Virus record (IMG/VR): IMGVR_UViG_3300010883_000141
Location: 1-37,284 of that record
Reading direction: 5' to 3' (one strand)
DNA from: a virus
Length of the DNA stretch: 37,284 nucleotides
The position numbers and the translations under genes were made by a program. Positions 21,721 to 28,869 of the stretch are shown piece after piece (within the stretch, counting starts at the first letter, position 1; each line of letters begins with the position of its first letter). Below the pieces are notes generated by a model. That model saw only the letters and a list, made by a program, of their open reading frames with translations. It was not told where the DNA came from and did no database searches.

Positions 21721-23042
21721 TCGTTTTTACTAAACCCTCTTCTTCTACACAACAGGATCGGGCGCTCCAAGCGATTCGCCACCGCGGTTATATAACGACT
21801 GAAAACACTATTACTCATGGCCCATATACTTTCTGTCACACTCGACTTCCAATACAGGGTCTAGCGACTAAGTTTAATCAACCCATGAGAATTAACAGCG
21901 AGTCCGGGGTCTTTGCTGGCGAGGTATTTAACTTACCAGGTGAAAATGATGCAGAGGCCGCATTGACTGCGGTTACTACTGAAGGTCCGGAGATTGCAAA
22001 AACATTCGACGGGTTTTTTGCTATGGCCTACACTCGCGGCGACTTCATGTATGCACAAACAGACCACCTGGGCATTAAACCTCTTTACTACGATTTAGAA
22101 AACGGGATTATCGCTTCTGAGTTAAACGCGATTCGTGCTGCTACTGAGTCCAACTATAAACTAGATGAGCAGTTTTTTTCTACTGCTACTAAGTGGGGAT
22201 ATGATCCGTCTGGCAGAACACCTCTAAGAAACGTGCGGCGAATCCCGCCGGGGACTTTTCTAACCTTTCATCGCGGCAAGTTAATCGAGGCAAAAAAATA
22301 CTGGGACATCGGGACAGAGGCTCAGTTTTTTTCCTTGGACATCGTGCTCCGTGAAGCTGTTGAGCGTCGAGTTAGAATGTCAGACGTTCCCGTAGCTACT
22401 CTATGCAGTGGCGGGCTGGACAGTACGATCATCACACTGCTCGCTCAAGAAGTTAAACCGGATATTCAAGTGTTCCATATTGCTGATGACGGACCGGACT
22501 CCGCCGCGTTCGATTTACTGCGACATAGATTCCCTACAGATTCTATTCATACGGTAAGTCTATCCTCCGTTTCATTGTCCGATGCAATTATAGCCGCAGA
22601 CATTCCAGTCGACCTCGGTAGTGTTCAACCACAATACGCTCTAGCCTGTGCACTGAAAAGTGCGGGCGTTAAAGTAGTCCTATCGGGAGATGGTGCGGAC
22701 GAACTGTTTGGTGGGTATCGTCGCGCTAAAGAATATGATTCGCAGCATAGTGACACCTTTGTTGAACTTCCTCACTACCACCTGCCGCGGCTTGACGCAA
22801 TTATGATGAATCAGACTATTGAACTTCGTTCTCCGTTCCTAGCTCCCAAGGTCGTGCAGTGTGCCCTAGCTTTGCCATACCACAGCCGCACAGAAAAGCA
22901 GGCCTTAAAAATGTATTTTTGCGATCTAGTGCCGAGGCATATTCGGGACAGGGATAAACACCCTTTAAAAACCAAGGACGTGATTGAAGGGGGTATTCCT
23001 TACCGCCGTCGCATCCAAGAAATCTGGAGGAAAAATATATGA
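21708..23042 (+). CDS. asnB: Glutamine-dependent asparagine synthetase-type amidotransferase
   Basis: A 444-residue protein with two domains. The class II glutaminase starts with Met-Cys (Cys2 nucleophile after Met removal), followed by IRHRG, HTRLPIQGL and a GEVFNLPGEND segment. The synthetase domain has the PP-loop SGGLDS at 234-239, LSGDGADELFGGY at 325-337, ELRSPFLAP at 372-380 and a Lys/Arg-rich C-terminus (RDRDKHPLK). All catalytic motifs look intact, so it should hydrolyse Gln, adenylate a carboxylate and transfer ammonia. It is shorter than cellular AsnB (about 550). Asparagine or a carboxylated nucleotide could be the acceptor; the location among nucleotide-modification genes favours considering the latter. 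Confidence 0.85.
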   Translation: MCGLVVFTKPSSSTQQDRALQAIRHRGYITTENTITHGPYTFCHTRLPIQGLATKFNQPMRINSESGVFAGEVFNLPGENDAEAALTAVTTEGPEIAKTFDGFFAMAYTRGDFMYAQTDHLGIKPLYYDLENGIIASELNAIRAATESNYKLDEQFFSTATKWGYDPSGRTPLRNVRRIPPGTFLTFHRGKLIEAKKYWDIGTEAQFFSLDIVLREAVERRVRMSDVPVATLCSGGLDSTIITLLAQEVKPDIQVFHIADDGPDSAAFDLLRHRFPTDSIHTVSLSSVSLSDAIIAADIPVDLGSVQPQYALACALKSAGVKVVLSGDGADELFGGYRRAKEYDSQHSDTFVELPHYHLPRLDAIMMNQTIELRSPFLAPKVVQCALALPYHSRTEKQALKMYFCDLVPRHIRDRDKHPLKTKDVIEGGIPYRRRIQEIWRKNI

Positions 23043-23434
23043 GCATTGAACTGGTACGAGCGTTCCATGAAAAATTTGATTTAAACGTGGGCGACAACGA
23101 GTCGCAGTTACTAAATGATAACGACTTTGAATTCAGACACGACTTTTTACAAGAGGAGTTAAATGAGTTTCACCTCGCACAGGAAAACGGGGATCTCGTT
23201 GGATGTTTCGACGCTTTGCTTGATCTAGTGTATGTTGCTCACGGCACGGCATTAATGATGAATATTTCCCCAAAGCAGTGGAACGCCGGTATGGCTGTAG
23301 TCCAATCAGCTAACATGAGCAAAGTCCGTGCGGCGGATGCTAGTGAGTCCAAACGGGGTTCCTCTCTTGATGTTATTAAACCTAAAGACTGGACAGGACC
23401 GGAACCTGCTCTTAGAAATATTCTCAGCAATTAA
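23039..23434 (+). CDS. MazG-like nucleotide pyrophosphohydrolase
   Basis: A 131-residue all-helical protein. The metal-binding pattern is visible as FLQEELNEFHLA (EExxE-type) at about 36-46 and CFDALLDLVYVAHGTALMM at 60-78, the order and spacing of the all-alpha NTP pyrophosphatase superfamily (MazG, dUTPase-like, phage dCTPase-like). The C-terminus ends in an acidic and Pro-containing tail (DVIKPKDWTGPEPALR). In phages with modified bases such enzymes destroy the unmodified dNTP. The ATG overlaps the AsnB stop in ATGA. Confidence 0.75.
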   Translation: MSIELVRAFHEKFDLNVGDNESQLLNDNDFEFRHDFLQEELNEFHLAQENGDLVGCFDALLDLVYVAHGTALMMNISPKQWNAGMAVVQSANMSKVRAADASESKRGSSLDVIKPKDWTGPEPALRNILSN

Positions 23435-23447
23435 AAAAGGAAAAACC

Positions 23448-24725
23448 ATGTCAAATAAAAACAAATTAAAAGCGATTGGTCTTATTAGCGGCGTTGGTAC
23501 CCTCCTTATTGGCGCTAGACGTGCGGGCTTCGACATCGTAGGCAACATAGAGCCTAGACCTTATTATCGCGTAGGCGCTTTGCAGGAAGGCGAAAAGAAC
23601 ACCTTTGAAGAATACTTTGACGGCGCTCCAATTCGAAACACCTTTGCAGAACTCGAGGCAGAGATACAAGCGCAAATGAAAGGCGCTGATCTTGCTATGC
23701 TTCACAACGAATGCGGCAACGGTTCCACTCTTTCATTCAGTGGCAAAAACTGGAAAGAACGGCAGCTAGACGTCGGCGACTTTCCCTGGGTCTTTGAACA
23801 TCTAGCTATGACTTTTCCTAAAATTTTCGTATTAGATAACCTAGCCCCGAGTTTAAAAGCGATACCGCCAGAACGGTGGATTGAAGAGTTTCCGGATTAC
23901 TACATCTATCCTTTCCCCGTAGACAATGCACGATACGGAAACCCGCAGCGGTGTCGCACTCGAACCTTTTTTATTGGTGTGCACAAAGATTTAGACTTCG
24001 TTCCTTTCCCGGGCGAGGTTGATCATATTCCTACAACTCGTGACGTGATCGGAGACCTACAAGGTAAGGAGGGCACAATTCCAAACCATGACCCGCACGT
24101 CACAAACATTGTTGCGACGGGCTTTCGTTCCCCAATTCACGGAGAGTTTGATCGCAAACTTCTTTGGAGTGAAGTTAGTGATTATGTCTTAAACGATATG
24201 CGAGAGGCTCAAGTGTGGCCGTACTGGGCAGCAGACGGAACGCAGAAAGTAAAGATCGGCGTATACAAAGGAAAAAAAGACGGCGGTGTAAACACTCTAA
24301 ACGGCGGCGTAGGTTCATTCAATCCTTGGACGGGTCTGCCTTACAGTCTGCGAGAGCGTTTGCGGATTCAGGGTTTCCCGGATGATTTTATTTTGTACGG
24401 CACGAAGTTGGAAGAAGACGGTAGTTGGAACGCGATGCGAAACGGCAACATGACCCGACAGACCGGAAAAGGTATGCCCGTTCAATGGGCTACTTTTATC
24501 GCGCAGCAGATCGCAGATTATTACAACGGAGTAGAAACAAAACTTGTCCATACCAAACACCACTACACCCCGCCCATCGTTAGCGAAGCCAAACAGACGA
24601 TCTGTCGCGACCTCGGCGGGTACGGCAAAAACCAAGACCGGGCCTGTGAAGTTTGTTGGCTTCGAGAAAAGTGCACTATCCGGGACACAGCTCAAATCAC
24701 AATGAATTTCGAGGAAACAGAATGA
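23448..24725 (+). CDS. Divergent DNA cytosine-C5-methyltransferase-like protein with Cys cluster
   Basis: A 425-residue protein with the Dcm fold in order: motif I ISGVG (13-17), acidic IEP (34-36), motif IV at 87-93 reading NECGNGS (Cys89 conserved, but the usual PCQ is ECG), motif VI at 129-132 reading LDNL in place of ENV, motif VIII-like NPQRCRTRTFFIGV (165-178), the RIQGFPDDF segment (306-314) and motif X GKGMPVQWATFIAQQI (340-355). C386, C400, C403 and C409 give C-x13-C-x2-C-x5-C, like the WhiB iron-sulfur motif. The fold is clear, the reaction is not: it could be an ordinary methylase or act on a modified cytosine. AAAAAGG precedes the ATG at 23448. Confidence 0.75.
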   Translation: MSNKNKLKAIGLISGVGTLLIGARRAGFDIVGNIEPRPYYRVGALQEGEKNTFEEYFDGAPIRNTFAELEAEIQAQMKGADLAMLHNECGNGSTLSFSGKNWKERQLDVGDFPWVFEHLAMTFPKIFVLDNLAPSLKAIPPERWIEEFPDYYIYPFPVDNARYGNPQRCRTRTFFIGVHKDLDFVPFPGEVDHIPTTRDVIGDLQGKEGTIPNHDPHVTNIVATGFRSPIHGEFDRKLLWSEVSDYVLNDMREAQVWPYWAADGTQKVKIGVYKGKKDGGVNTLNGGVGSFNPWTGLPYSLRERLRIQGFPDDFILYGTKLEEDGSWNAMRNGNMTRQTGKGMPVQWATFIAQQIADYYNGVETKLVHTKHHYTPPIVSEAKQTICRDLGGYGKNQDRACEVCWLREKCTIRDTAQITMNFEETE

Positions 24726-25528
24726 CCTTTCCGTTCGAATACACGTTTAACACCTTGCGGATGGAACTCCTTTCTGCGCCGACTGTTACAACTTACAAAT
24801 GGCAAGGCGTTAACACTAATCCAAACGCTCTGCGGATGAAGGAGTTGCTTCACTCTACAGTTCAATACGACGTGCCTGACGACTTGGGGCTTTTGCAGCA
24901 AGAAGTTGAACCGTTTCTACCTTGGGCCGATAACCACTTTGAACAGGAACGGGTCAGTGGCCAACCTATTAACCCGGGCAAGACTTACAAGGAGTGGCGG
25001 TATCCGGCAAGTGCTTCCGAACATACGGGTTTCCAGTTCAATCATTCGTATGCTGAAAGGTACTGGCCCCAATACGCCGGCCAGACTTTAGGTGGAGCTA
25101 TTGAAGCTAGCAACTTAGTTAATTTAAGAATGCGGCCTCACCGCGGCATCCGTCATGACTACGGAGATCTGGGAACAGTTGTAAAACTACTAGCGAAGGA
25201 TTTAACTACCCGTCAAGCGTACCTGCCAATTTTTCATCCGGAAGATTTAATGGCCGCAGCAAAAAGCGAACGGGTGCCTTGTTCACTTGGGTATCACTTT
25301 ATCTGCCGCCAAGGTCGACTAGACGTGATGTACCCTATGCGCTCATGCGACTTCGTTAGGCATTTTCGCGATGATGTCTACTTGACTAGCCGACTCTTGC
25401 TTTGGGTAATTAAAGAGATGAAGTCCGTTAGCGAGGACCCGTCCGTTCAAGCTGTCGTACCTGGAAGGCTTATCATGCACATCACCTCCCTTCACTGTTT
25501 CGACAGTGATAACCTCGACGAACTTTAG
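24722..25528 (+). CDS. Thymidylate-synthase-family nucleotide C5-modifying enzyme (dCMP-type candidate)
   Basis: From the ATG at 24722 (overlapping the previous stop in ATGA) the protein has 268 residues. Thymidylate synthase landmarks are in order: SYAERYWPQYAG (109-120), DLTTRQAYLPIFHPEDL (160-176), catalytic Cys187 in RVPCSLGYHF, MRSCDFVRHFRDDVYL (206-221) and RLIMHITSLHCFDSD (249-263). In thymidylate synthase the position after RSxD...PF is Asn, which reads uracil; here it aligns with Asp218. T4 dCMP hydroxymethylase has Asp there, so dCMP is the likely substrate and hydroxymethyl- or methyl-dCMP the product. A further Asp217 precedes it. A true dTMP synthase is less likely. A longer in-frame start at 24653 is rejected because of overlap. 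Confidence 0.7.
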   Translation: MTFPFEYTFNTLRMELLSAPTVTTYKWQGVNTNPNALRMKELLHSTVQYDVPDDLGLLQQEVEPFLPWADNHFEQERVSGQPINPGKTYKEWRYPASASEHTGFQFNHSYAERYWPQYAGQTLGGAIEASNLVNLRMRPHRGIRHDYGDLGTVVKLLAKDLTTRQAYLPIFHPEDLMAAAKSERVPCSLGYHFICRQGRLDVMYPMRSCDFVRHFRDDVYLTSRLLLWVIKEMKSVSEDPSVQAVVPGRLIMHITSLHCFDSDNLDEL

Positions 25529-25536
25529 GAGTTCTT

Positions 25537-25908
25537 ATGAATCAGAATATAGAATTAACACCCGGAGACGTAAAAGCCTTAATCGCGGCCGGCGGAAGTT
25601 TTACGATAGAAACTTTTAGCACTATCCCGGACAACATTAAACCTACGGATTCAGTTTTTATTAATATGGAAAACACGGACCTTGGTCATGGTCCAGTAAT
25701 TGACAGGGGCGAAGCGGTTCGTCGGACGGTAAAACGTCTTGGCCGCCGTCGTCGTTTTTGGTCTAGGAAATCTTTAACCCAACAGGTGTGGGACTTGTTA
25801 GGTGTTCCGCCAGGTATTACGGAAAAAACCGCTCGCGCTACTATGAACCGTCAACTAAAAACTATGATGGAAAAAGGTGAACTCCTCGGCGTTCATCTTT
25901 CCCAGTAG
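25537..25908 (+). CDS. Hypothetical early protein with basic hinge and helical C-terminus
   Basis: A 123-residue protein. The N-terminus (MNQNIELTPGDVKALIAAGGSFTIETFST) looks like a small domain. A strongly basic segment (RRTVKRLGRRRRFWSRKS) leads to a helical C-terminus that could be a winged-helix-like DNA-binding unit (LTQQVWDLLGVPPGITEKTARATMNRQLKTMMEKGELLGVHL). TAGGAG is the ribosome binding site, 8 bases after the thymidylate-synthase-like gene. It may be a DNA-binding partner or regulator; no family recognised. Confidence 0.5.
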   Translation: MNQNIELTPGDVKALIAAGGSFTIETFSTIPDNIKPTDSVFINMENTDLGHGPVIDRGEAVRRTVKRLGRRRRFWSRKSLTQQVWDLLGVPPGITEKTARATMNRQLKTMMEKGELLGVHLSQ

Positions 25909-25929
25909 CTTTTAACTTTTGAGGTGCTT

Positions 25930-26244
25930 ATGCTAGAAAAAGATATTGAACAAAGTTGGCAGCGACGAATTAAAAAACACGGCTGGGAAACAATTAAACT
26001 CGACACAGGCAGAAGTTCTCGCGGTTGGCCGGATCGGCTAATCTGCCTCCCAAACAACGTCGCAATTTTTATTGAGTTTAAAACACTGAAAGGAAAAGTC
26101 ACACCCCTGCAAGAACATCGTCACACTCGCCTCCGCGCGTTGGGCTTTCAGGTGCACGTCTGCCGCAGTGCAATAGACGCGGAAAAGGTGTGTTTAGAAG
26201 CTGCAGGCCCCGCAGAATTAAGGGTTTACTTTTCCCAGCCGTAG
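25930..26244 (+). CDS. VRR-NUC family nuclease
   Basis: A protein of about 104 residues. It shows the VRR-NUC core: EKDIEQSWQRRIKKHGWETIKLD, GRSSRGWPDRLICLPNNVAIFIEFKTLKGKVTPLQEHRHTRLRALGFQVHVCRS, with PD (WPDRL), E-x-K (EFKTLKG) and the downstream Q (PLQEHR). Members are PD-(D/E)XK nucleases, often Holliday-junction-type resolvases or single-domain phage nucleases. ATG 25930 with GAGG 5 bases upstream is preferred over GTG 25924. Its 3' end overlaps a promoter element at 26225. Confidence 0.85.
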   Translation: MLEKDIEQSWQRRIKKHGWETIKLDTGRSSRGWPDRLICLPNNVAIFIEFKTLKGKVTPLQEHRHTRLRALGFQVHVCRSAIDAEKVCLEAAGPAELRVYFSQP

Positions 26245-26284
26245 ACCCCATAATGGTCCTGGTCCCCAATGTTTAGGGGAGGGG
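26225..26284 (+). promoter_or_regulatory. Promoter with G-rich initial transcribed region (type B), copy 2
   Basis: TTTACT (26225-26230), 18-base spacer ending in GACCC, CATAAT (26249-26254), then GGTCCTGGTCCCC, AATGTTTA and G4-A-G4. It begins inside the VRR-NUC gene; the next gene is driven by a separate promoter at 26320. Confidence 0.65.
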
Positions 26285-26319
26285 ATGGGAATAAATCAGA
26301 TCTTTTTTTAAAAGAGGGG

Positions 26320-26348
26320 TTTACAGATCTCCTCTTTGACCCCATACT
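26320..26348 (+). promoter_or_regulatory. Early promoter (type A) for the SNF2-type helicase
   Basis: G4, TTTACA (26320-26325), 17-base spacer ending in GACCC, CATACT (26343-26348), then a leader with CTCCCAAGTTAAAC as at 19495 and 19844. Confidence 0.75.
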
Positions 26349-26389
26349 TCTCCCAAGTTAAACAAAACCAAAAAACCCGAGGCTATATC

Positions 26390-27784
26390 ATGAAAACTTT
26401 TACTCCCCACAACTACCAGAACGAGGCTAGCCAATTCGTCCAGGACAATCTTAACTCCGGTCTTTTTCTGGATGCAGGCATCGGCAAAACTGCTACGACT
26501 CTGGACGCGATTGTTAAGCTGAAAGCTGCGGGCAAAGTTAACAAGGTTTTGATTATGGCCCCTCTTCGTGTTATCCACGGAGTTTGGAAGCAGGAAGCGG
26601 CTAAGTGGGACAACTTTAGTCATCTCAAGTTTATGACTCTACACGGTAAAAATAAGCAAACTAATTTTAATACGATTGCAGAGTCGGACGCTGACATAGT
26701 TCTTATGAACTACGATGGTCTTAAGTGGTTTCGCGAGCAAATGAAAAGCACTGAAGAGTCGCCGTTTGATATGTTAGTCCTTGACGAGTCTACAGCTATT
26801 AAGGACACAAGGACTAAGCGCTTCCGTCATCTAAAAGTTTTACTCCAACACTTTGAACGAAAAGTTCTGCTCACAGGTACTCCCGCTCCAAACAGTATGC
26901 TTGATCTTTACGGTCAGTTTTTTGTTCTAGATCAAGGAGCAGCTTTAGGTCGCAATATGCAAACTCACCGCAATCTTTTTTGGGAATCAGATCCTTTCAA
27001 TGTTTATAGCTGGATCCTAAAGCCTGGCGCGGACGAGGAAATTACAAAGCGAACCGCGCCTCTTGTTAAGCGGATGTCTGCTGAGATGTACTTAGAACTC
27101 CCGGAGATGATCATTCAAGATATCAATGTCCAGCTGCCAGAAAAAGTTCGCAAGATGTACAACGATGTAGAAGCAAACTACTTTTCAATGCTAGATGATG
27201 GAATTATCGAAGCGGCGAACGCTGCGGTCGCTGCTGGTAAACTTCGTCAAATCGCTTCTGGCGGTTTCTACTACGAGCCTGAACCTGGTGTTCGTTCTAT
27301 TAAGCAGGTGCACGATGTTAAGACTGAGGCAGTCGTTGAAACTGTTGAACAGTGCGGCGATGAGCCCGTCATGGTCATGTACGAATTCAAGCACGAACTC
27401 CAGCGTCTGCAAAAAGCTTTCCCCGATGCGCCGGTTATTAAAGGCGGTATGTCCGGCAAGCAACTTCAAGCAGTCACTGACGAGTGGAACGCAGGCAACA
27501 CTCCCGTCCTACTAGTTCAGCCTCAGTCAGCGTCCCACGGTCTTAACCTCCAGTCCGGCGGGCGTCACATGATTTGGGCGACACTTACTTGGTCTGGCGA
27601 GCGATACTTACAAGCCATGAAGCGCTTGCACCGCCAAGGGCAAGAACAGACTGTCTTTATCCATCGTATCATTGCAGAAGACACTATCGACGAAGCTGTC
27701 ATGGCTAACCTCGCAGGCAAAGAAGCGAACCAAACCGCTTTCCTCGATGCGGTGTACGAGTACCGTAAAAACCGCGGCTTGTAA
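26390..27784 (+). CDS. SNF2-type (superfamily 2) DNA helicase/translocase
   Basis: A 464-residue protein from the ATG at 26390. Motifs in order: GLFLDAGIGKT (Walker A, 24-34), VLIMAPLRVIHGVW (Ia), MLVLDESTAIK (II, DExx-type), KVLLTGTPAPNS (III), then in the second lobe the segment YEFKHELQRLQKAF, VLLVQPQSASHGLNLQSGGRHMIW and RYLQAMKRLHRQGQEQTVFIHRI (V and VI). This is the compact phage/viral SNF2-helicase form, likely acting in recombination or fork restart. It contains no zinc or nuclease domain. Upstream in-frame ATG 26336 is rejected because it precedes the promoter's transcription start. Confidence 0.9.
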   Translation: MKTFTPHNYQNEASQFVQDNLNSGLFLDAGIGKTATTLDAIVKLKAAGKVNKVLIMAPLRVIHGVWKQEAAKWDNFSHLKFMTLHGKNKQTNFNTIAESDADIVLMNYDGLKWFREQMKSTEESPFDMLVLDESTAIKDTRTKRFRHLKVLLQHFERKVLLTGTPAPNSMLDLYGQFFVLDQGAALGRNMQTHRNLFWESDPFNVYSWILKPGADEEITKRTAPLVKRMSAEMYLELPEMIIQDINVQLPEKVRKMYNDVEANYFSMLDDGIIEAANAAVAAGKLRQIASGGFYYEPEPGVRSIKQVHDVKTEAVVETVEQCGDEPVMVMYEFKHELQRLQKAFPDAPVIKGGMSGKQLQAVTDEWNAGNTPVLLVQPQSASHGLNLQSGGRHMIWATLTWSGERYLQAMKRLHRQGQEQTVFIHRIIAEDTIDEAVMANLAGKEANQTAFLDAVYEYRKNRGL

Positions 27785-27828
27785 GCTGCGGTCTAAACTG
27801 TAATCCACTAAGCCTTAGGAACTATCTA

Positions 27829-28299
27829 ATGAACATTTTCTATCTAGATCCCAATCCAAAAAAAGCTGCCGCCATAATGTGCGACCAGCACGTTATTAAA
27901 ATGATTCTCGAATCAGCTCAGATGCTATCTACCGCCCACCACCTCTGCGGCAGCACGGCAACTTACAAAAAAACCCACGAGAATCACCCTTCCGCTATTT
28001 GGGCCCGTTCTACTCACGCTAACTATGAATGGCTACACCTTCACATGGTAGCACTGGGCCAAGAGTATACTCGGCGATTCGGAAAGATCCACAAGACAAT
28101 ACGAGAGCAATCAATACCCCTCGCCGTAGTTCCTCCAGGAGTGCCACGCGGGGCACTCACGGAAATGCCGCAGTGTATGCCTGTTGAATACCAAGGGTTA
28201 GATCCTATCGTGGCGTATACGGCCTACTACGCGGGCAAAGCCGCAGACTGGCAGGCGCTAGGGAGACCGATGAGGTATCGCATCTTAGCCGAAAATTAA
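27829..28299 (+). CDS. Conserved phage protein of unknown function (DxHVxKMILE family)
   Basis: A 156-residue protein beginning MNIFYLDPNPKKAAAIMCDQHVIKMILESAQMLSTA, a start I have seen as a conserved family in many phages without a proven function. His residues are frequent (QHV, AHH, THENHP, THANYEWLHLHM), so a metal-dependent enzyme is possible. The C-terminal PIVAYTAYYAGKAADWQ is typical of the family. Its final codons and stop lie inside the 85-bp promoter cassette repeat. AGGA precedes the start. Confidence 0.65.
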   Translation: MNIFYLDPNPKKAAAIMCDQHVIKMILESAQMLSTAHHLCGSTATYKKTHENHPSAIWARSTHANYEWLHLHMVALGQEYTRRFGKIHKTIREQSIPLAVVPPGVPRGALTEMPQCMPVEYQGLDPIVAYTAYYAGKAADWQALGRPMRYRILAEN

Positions 28300-28375
28300 T
28301 TTCAGTTATTTTAGCCTAGGGGGGTTTACAGATAAGCTTTCAGACCCCATAGTGATCACAAGTTCAACCCAAAAC
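28291..28375. repeat. 85-bp promoter cassette repeat, copy 1
   Basis: Matches 28763-28847 with two differences (28304, 28305). It contains the promoter at 28325-28353 and supplies the last codons and stop of the 27829 gene. Confidence 0.9.
28325..28353 (+). promoter_or_regulatory. Early promoter (type A) for the 28398 gene
   Basis: G6, TTTACA (28325-28330), 17-base spacer ending in GACCC, CATAGT (28348-28353). Confidence 0.75.
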
Positions 28376-28397
28376 TAAAACCAAGAGGCACTACAAA

Positions 28398-28715
28398 ATG
28401 AAATTCCAAGCAATCACAGGCAACACCATCAACGGCATCTTCAAAAACATTAACCGCGGCAACTGGTCAGGCGAGTCAGTCGACGTAGAAGTTAAAGACG
28501 GTTACTTCCAAATGTACGACTACACTTTTCGCATCGGCGAAGGCGAGCAGATGTTTTACAACATTAAAGGAGGACAGCAGGAAGGCAAGCCTGCAGGCGC
28601 TGGATTTAGACTGCACATGAACGACGACGACGGCGAGTCACTTTACGTTGACGAACTGGCCACTCCAGAAAAAATAATACGCGCCGCAGTCCAGTGGGTC
28701 AGCAACCACGTCTAG
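28398..28715 (+). CDS. Hypothetical early protein (105 aa)
   Basis: A 105-residue acidic protein (MKFQAITGNTINGIFKNINRGNWSGESVDVEVKDGYFQMYDYTFRIGEGEQMFYNIKGG). It looks beta-rich, and no family recognised. Own promoter and own terminator, so it is a single-gene cassette. Confidence 0.6.
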   Translation: MKFQAITGNTINGIFKNINRGNWSGESVDVEVKDGYFQMYDYTFRIGEGEQMFYNIKGGQQEGKPAGAGFRLHMNDDDGESLYVDELATPEKIIRAAVQWVSNHV

Positions 28716-28730
28716 GTCAAACCCTCCATT

Positions 28731-28763
28731 CACCCAGCCTGCCCTGTGCAGGCTTTTTGGGTG
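28731..28763 (+). terminator. Intrinsic terminator after the 28398 gene
   Basis: GCCTGC/GCAGGC stem with a CCTGT loop, then five T; an outer CACCCA/TGGGTG pairing is also possible. It nearly duplicates the terminator at 18862. Confidence 0.85.
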
Positions 28764-28847
28764 AAAATTAATTTCATCTATTTTAGCCTAGGGGGGTTTA
28801 CAGATAAGCTTTCAGACCCCATAGTGATCACAAGTTCAACCCAAAAC
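28763..28847. repeat. 85-bp promoter cassette repeat, copy 2
   Basis: The partner of 28291-28375, 472 bases downstream. Confidence 0.9.
28797..28825 (+). promoter_or_regulatory. Early promoter (type A) for the 28870 gene
   Basis: G6, TTTACA (28797-28802), 17-base spacer, CATAGT (28820-28825). Followed by the same TGATCACAAGTTCAAC leader as at 28348 and 18386. Confidence 0.75.
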
Positions 28848-28869
28848 CAAAAACCAAAGGAGCTACACC

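Noticed and set aside
24653-24721. Longer N-terminus for the thymidylate-synthase homologue
   Set aside because: The extra 23 residues overlap the Dcm-like gene by 73 bases, and the ATGA junction at 24722 is the pattern used by its neighbours.
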